In this document: one piece after another, positions 5,826 to 8,531 of the stretch
How positions within the stretch are numbered: the first letter of the stretch is position 1
Layout: each line of letters begins with the position of its first letter
Origin: an uncultured Desulfovibrionaceae bacterium
GTDB lineage: Bacteria > Desulfobacterota > Desulfovibrionia > Desulfovibrionales > Desulfovibrionaceae
Length of the DNA stretch: 8,531 nt
Assembly (NCBI GenBank): GCA_947074125.1
Contig: CAMTOM010000049.1
Span: forward strand, 1-8,531
Reading direction: 5' to 3'
The notes under the pieces: model-generated
What the model saw: the letters and a program-made list of their open reading frames with translations, nothing else
Told to the model about the DNA's origin: nothing
The model's database searches: none
Translations under genes and position numbers: made by a program

Positions 5826-8453
5826 ATGCCTGCCTGTCATGTTCCTGAGCAATCCGCTTCTCTCATGGAAGCCTTTTCTGAGGGGCACTCCTTCAGTATA
5901 GACAGCCATCTTTTCCTGTCAGGTCAAGACTGGCTTATGGCTATTGGCTATCCTGCCGAGGGAAAGGCCTCACCAGAGCGTTTTACTGCCGCACTGGAAC
6001 TGGCAATGCGCCAATGCCGCCCCACTGACTGTTTTGCCATAGCACCCACCATCCCTGAATCGCTACGGCACGCCCTTATTGAAGAAGACATCTACTATAC
6101 GCTCCCTGCGGATGCTCCTGTACCCAAGCGCCTGCACAATAGCATCCTGCGTGCTCAACAGCACCTTGTTGTAGATGAAAGCAGAGTATTCACAGCCGCT
6201 CACAGACGTCTGTGGTCGGAATTCATGACACGAGTACCGCTCCCCCCACGCGTCAGACAACTCTATGCCCTGACTGAGCAAGCCTTGCGCAAAGCCCCCC
6301 AGGTACGCCTTCTCAATGCGTGGGATAAACAGGGTAACCTTTCGGCAGCTCTTTTACTGGATTACAGCCAGCCTGCGTCAGTCAGCTATATTATTGGCGC
6401 ACACTCCCGTACTTACTATATACCGCATGCCCATGATGTTCTTTTCGCCACGATGCTTGTTCGGGCAAGAGAGGAGCATAAAGAAGATATTCTGCTCGGA
6501 TTGGGTGTTAATGAGGGTATTAGCCGATTCAAAAAAAAATGGGGCGGCACACCACAACAAGCTTTCCAAATGGCGGTCTGGACAAATCAGCATGCCGCCA
6601 CACGACTTGCCGTGAGCACATGGGCAAATGAATTTCTCAATGTTCCATCAGATCTCTCCAAACGTCAGATTTTTGCTCTTTTGCCAGAACAGCGCCCCTT
6701 TGCCATGCTCTGGCGACTTGATAAAAATGGTAGAGCATCATGGATAGGCGGGGCGGCACATTTTTTTTGTTATTCCTTTGAACATTCCCTGCGCAGACTC
6801 TTTCAGAATGTGGACACCGTCCTCTTTGAAGGCCCCATTGACCAGGACAGCCTGCAAGAAGTGGAGCGCCACGGGCGCACTCCAGAACCAGACAGCCCCA
6901 GAGTCGCACATTTTCTTGCTGAAGCAGAATTATGCTCTCTTGAACGAACTGTTCGCGGCTCAACGGGTCTCTTCGCGCAATTGCTCAATCACGCCACAAA
7001 AAACCCTGCTGACGTGAGGGATATTGTTGCCAACACAAGGCCATGGTATGCTTTTTTTTCCTTATGGACGGCTTTTCTCGGGCGGCATGAGTGGAAACAG
7101 TCTGTTGATATGGAAGCATGGCATACAGCGCTTGATATGGGAAAGCAGGTCATTGGCATGGAAAGTCTGGCAGAACAGATCGCTTCTCTGGAGTCCGCTC
7201 CCCTGCCGCGCATTATTCGCTTTCTCAAAGCCCACAATAATTGGAAAAAGCGCATGCAGCGCAACAGAGCTGCCTATCTTGCTGGCAATCTCAAGGCCAT
7301 GATGGGTACCAGTGCCGAATTCCCAACACGCACAGAAACTATCATAGATATGCGGGATCAGCGTTTTCGAGAAAGGATGCGACCATTTATTGAGCGAGGC
7401 GGTACCGCTGTTTTTGTGGGCACAGCGCATATGCAAAACCTTCGTCCCATGCTCGCGGAAGACGGATTCACCGTAACGCGAGAACTCCCAACACTGCATC
7501 ACCGCATAAAAGCATATCTTTCCCGTGATGCTACTGTCATCATGGCAGGCAATCCTCACGCTCCTGCCACATTCTCATCCCCCATAAAGCAGAGCAGCCC
7601 GCAACAGCATTCACAGGCAAGCGCGCCTCTACGCAGTGCTCCTTCTTCTGGCAGACGCCTGCAAGGACTCACCGCACAGGCTCTTGTGCCTGAACAACTG
7701 ATTCCATACGTACAGGCGGTCTCGCAGGGGACATTGCGCGCCTGCGGTGACTTTGCGGCATGGGTCACTACAGGCTCAACGGTACTCGTGGCCTATCCCA
7801 CTGACGGGAACAGCACCGCACCCCAAGCTCCCGACTACGCAACTCGTGTACACGAAGCTGCCATGAACGCCATAAATATCTCAGAGAGTACGCTCCTTAC
7901 CATTCTCTCACCTGTTATCCCTGAAGCTTTTTCAGAAAGAGGCAGTATTTTGCATGATACATGGTGGGTCATGGATTTGCCCTTTTCGCCTGGGCAGAAA
8001 CTCAGAAACATGATTCGCAGAGCCCATCACGATATTGACATAACACAGGAACAATGGACGTCAGATCATGCGGCATTGGTAGAGTGGTACCTGAAACACC
8101 GTCAACTTGCGGCAGGTACGCGACATATTTTTTCAAAGCTCGAACACTATCTCAAAAGCAGCCCCGCTGCCATGCTGTTCTCTGCACGCGACAAAAAAAA
8201 TAATCTTGCAGGTTTTGCCATTGGAGATTTTAGCGCTCTCTCCATGGCCTTTTATATGTTCGCCTTCAGAAAGCCTTCCTGTCCTCCTGGAACCAGCGAT
8301 GCGCTTCTGGCAGCTCTGGCAGAAGAAGCCACTCAAAGAGGCTTCAGCCGCCTCAATCTGGGTTTGGGTATTGATGATGGTATCAGCTTTTTCAAGCGTA
8401 AGTGGGATGCCTACCCGCTCTTTTCACACTATGAACTGACCTTTCAAAAGTAA
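5826..8453 (+). CDS. Three-domain protein: GNAT-like / TraB-GumN / GNAT-like
   Basis: From the ATG at 5826 the product has 875 residues. Residues about 25-255 and 636-873 are two copies of one GNAT-like acyltransferase fold of the FemAB/DUF2156 kind. They share IxPxIPE (74-78; 696-700), a basic PxxKRLxNxIxRA helix (98-110; 722-733), a DKxxNLxxxxL strand and a closing LGLG(V/I)xxGISxFKxKW block (224-239; 845-860). Residues about 290-565 form a TraB/GumN domain: GAAHFF (His312), FEGP (Glu335), GMESLAEQ (Glu446) and GTAH (His535), the paired GxxH motifs proposed to bind metal in TraB and Tiki proteases. A Ser/Pro/Gln-rich linker (about 575-612) joins it to the last domain. I see no signal peptide or membrane segment, so it is probably cytosolic. 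It may be an aminoacyl or acyl transferase coupled to a hydrolase, but no substrate is indicated. The gene stands alone after tRNA-Leu, with no clear promoter. Confidence 0.85.
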   Translation: MPACHVPEQSASLMEAFSEGHSFSIDSHLFLSGQDWLMAIGYPAEGKASPERFTAALELAMRQCRPTDCFAIAPTIPESLRHALIEEDIYYTLPADAPVPKRLHNSILRAQQHLVVDESRVFTAAHRRLWSEFMTRVPLPPRVRQLYALTEQALRKAPQVRLLNAWDKQGNLSAALLLDYSQPASVSYIIGAHSRTYYIPHAHDVLFATMLVRAREEHKEDILLGLGVNEGISRFKKKWGGTPQQAFQMAVWTNQHAATRLAVSTWANEFLNVPSDLSKRQIFALLPEQRPFAMLWRLDKNGRASWIGGAAHFFCYSFEHSLRRLFQNVDTVLFEGPIDQDSLQEVERHGRTPEPDSPRVAHFLAEAELCSLERTVRGSTGLFAQLLNHATKNPADVRDIVANTRPWYAFFSLWTAFLGRHEWKQSVDMEAWHTALDMGKQVIGMESLAEQIASLESAPLPRIIRFLKAHNNWKKRMQRNRAAYLAGNLKAMMGTSAEFPTRTETIIDMRDQRFRERMRPFIERGGTAVFVGTAHMQNLRPMLAEDGFTVTRELPTLHHRIKAYLSRDATVIMAGNPHAPATFSSPIKQSSPQQHSQASAPLRSAPSSGRRLQGLTAQALVPEQLIPYVQAVSQGTLRACGDFAAWVTTGSTVLVAYPTDGNSTAPQAPDYATRVHEAAMNAINISESTLLTILSPVIPEAFSERGSILHDTWWVMDLPFSPGQKLRNMIRRAHHDIDITQEQWTSDHAALVEWYLKHRQLAAGTRHIFSKLEHYLKSSPAAMLFSARDKKNNLAGFAIGDFSALSMAFYMFAFRKPSCPPGTSDALLAALAEEATQRGFSRLNLGLGIDDGISFFKRKWDAYPLFSHYELTFQK

Positions 8454-8489
8454 TCGTCTCCAGCAGACTGCCAAAAAACGGAAAACACT

Positions 8490-8531
8490 GTGAAAAAAAA
8501 TACCCTTTTTAGCGATATTAAAACACCAGGT
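8490..8531 (+). CDS. Possible start of a gene cut by the right edge
   Basis: A GTG at 8490 opens a frame that stays open for 14 codons to the window end (MKKNTLFSDIKTPG). CGGAAA with GGA seven bases before the GTG is a usable ribosome site. The Lys-rich start is typical of cytosolic proteins. It would follow the GNAT/TraB gene by 36 bases on the same strand, which fits an operon. Too little is visible to name it, and it could be chance. Confidence 0.35.
   Translation, partial: MKKNTLFSDIKTPG

Overview
This 8.5 kb window looks like chromosomal housekeeping DNA of a Gram-negative bacterium of moderate GC content. The reasons are an IF-1 of proteobacterial type, an Lgt and PgpA pair for lipoprotein and phosphatidylglycerol metabolism, an exported NagZ-like glycosidase, and a tRNA gene with its CCA encoded. 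A sulfate-reducing Desulfovibrio-like lineage would fit, but that is only an impression from protein style. I see no transposase, integrase, phage gene or CRISPR array.

Layout, left to right. (1) The 3' end of a gene that starts before the window. It encodes an Asn/Pro/Gly/Arg-rich tail of eight 12-13-residue repeats. (2) Sixteen bases later, a membrane-bound YdjM/DUF457-type putative metal-dependent hydrolase, probably in the same operon. (3) Converging on it, a NagZ-family GH3 beta-N-acetylhexosaminidase with a signal peptide. (4) Divergent from nagZ, a + strand run: moaC (molybdenum cofactor), lgt (overlapping moaC by one base) and infA (translation initiation factor IF-1, after 123 bases). 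Two hairpin terminators follow, and the second lies between the convergent infA and pgpA. (5) pgpA on the minus strand. (6) About 430 bases with no recognised gene. They hold one doubtful 103-codon minus-strand ORF. (7) tRNA-Leu(UAA). (8) A large + strand gene (875 codons from its best start). Its product carries a TraB/GumN domain between two related GNAT-like acyltransferase domains. (9) A possible start of another + strand gene cut by the right edge.

Several genes concern the envelope: Lgt (lipoprotein acylation), PgpA (phosphatidylglycerol, which is also the Lgt lipid donor), NagZ (murein recycling or trimming) and the membrane hydrolase. The ordinary genes are intact and carry their active-site residues. 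The most unusual item is the GNAT/TraB/GNAT protein: the two flanking domains align with each other over about 230 residues, and the TraB domain keeps both GxxH motifs. I know of no described function for this combination. The repeat-tail protein at the left edge is the second item worth following up.
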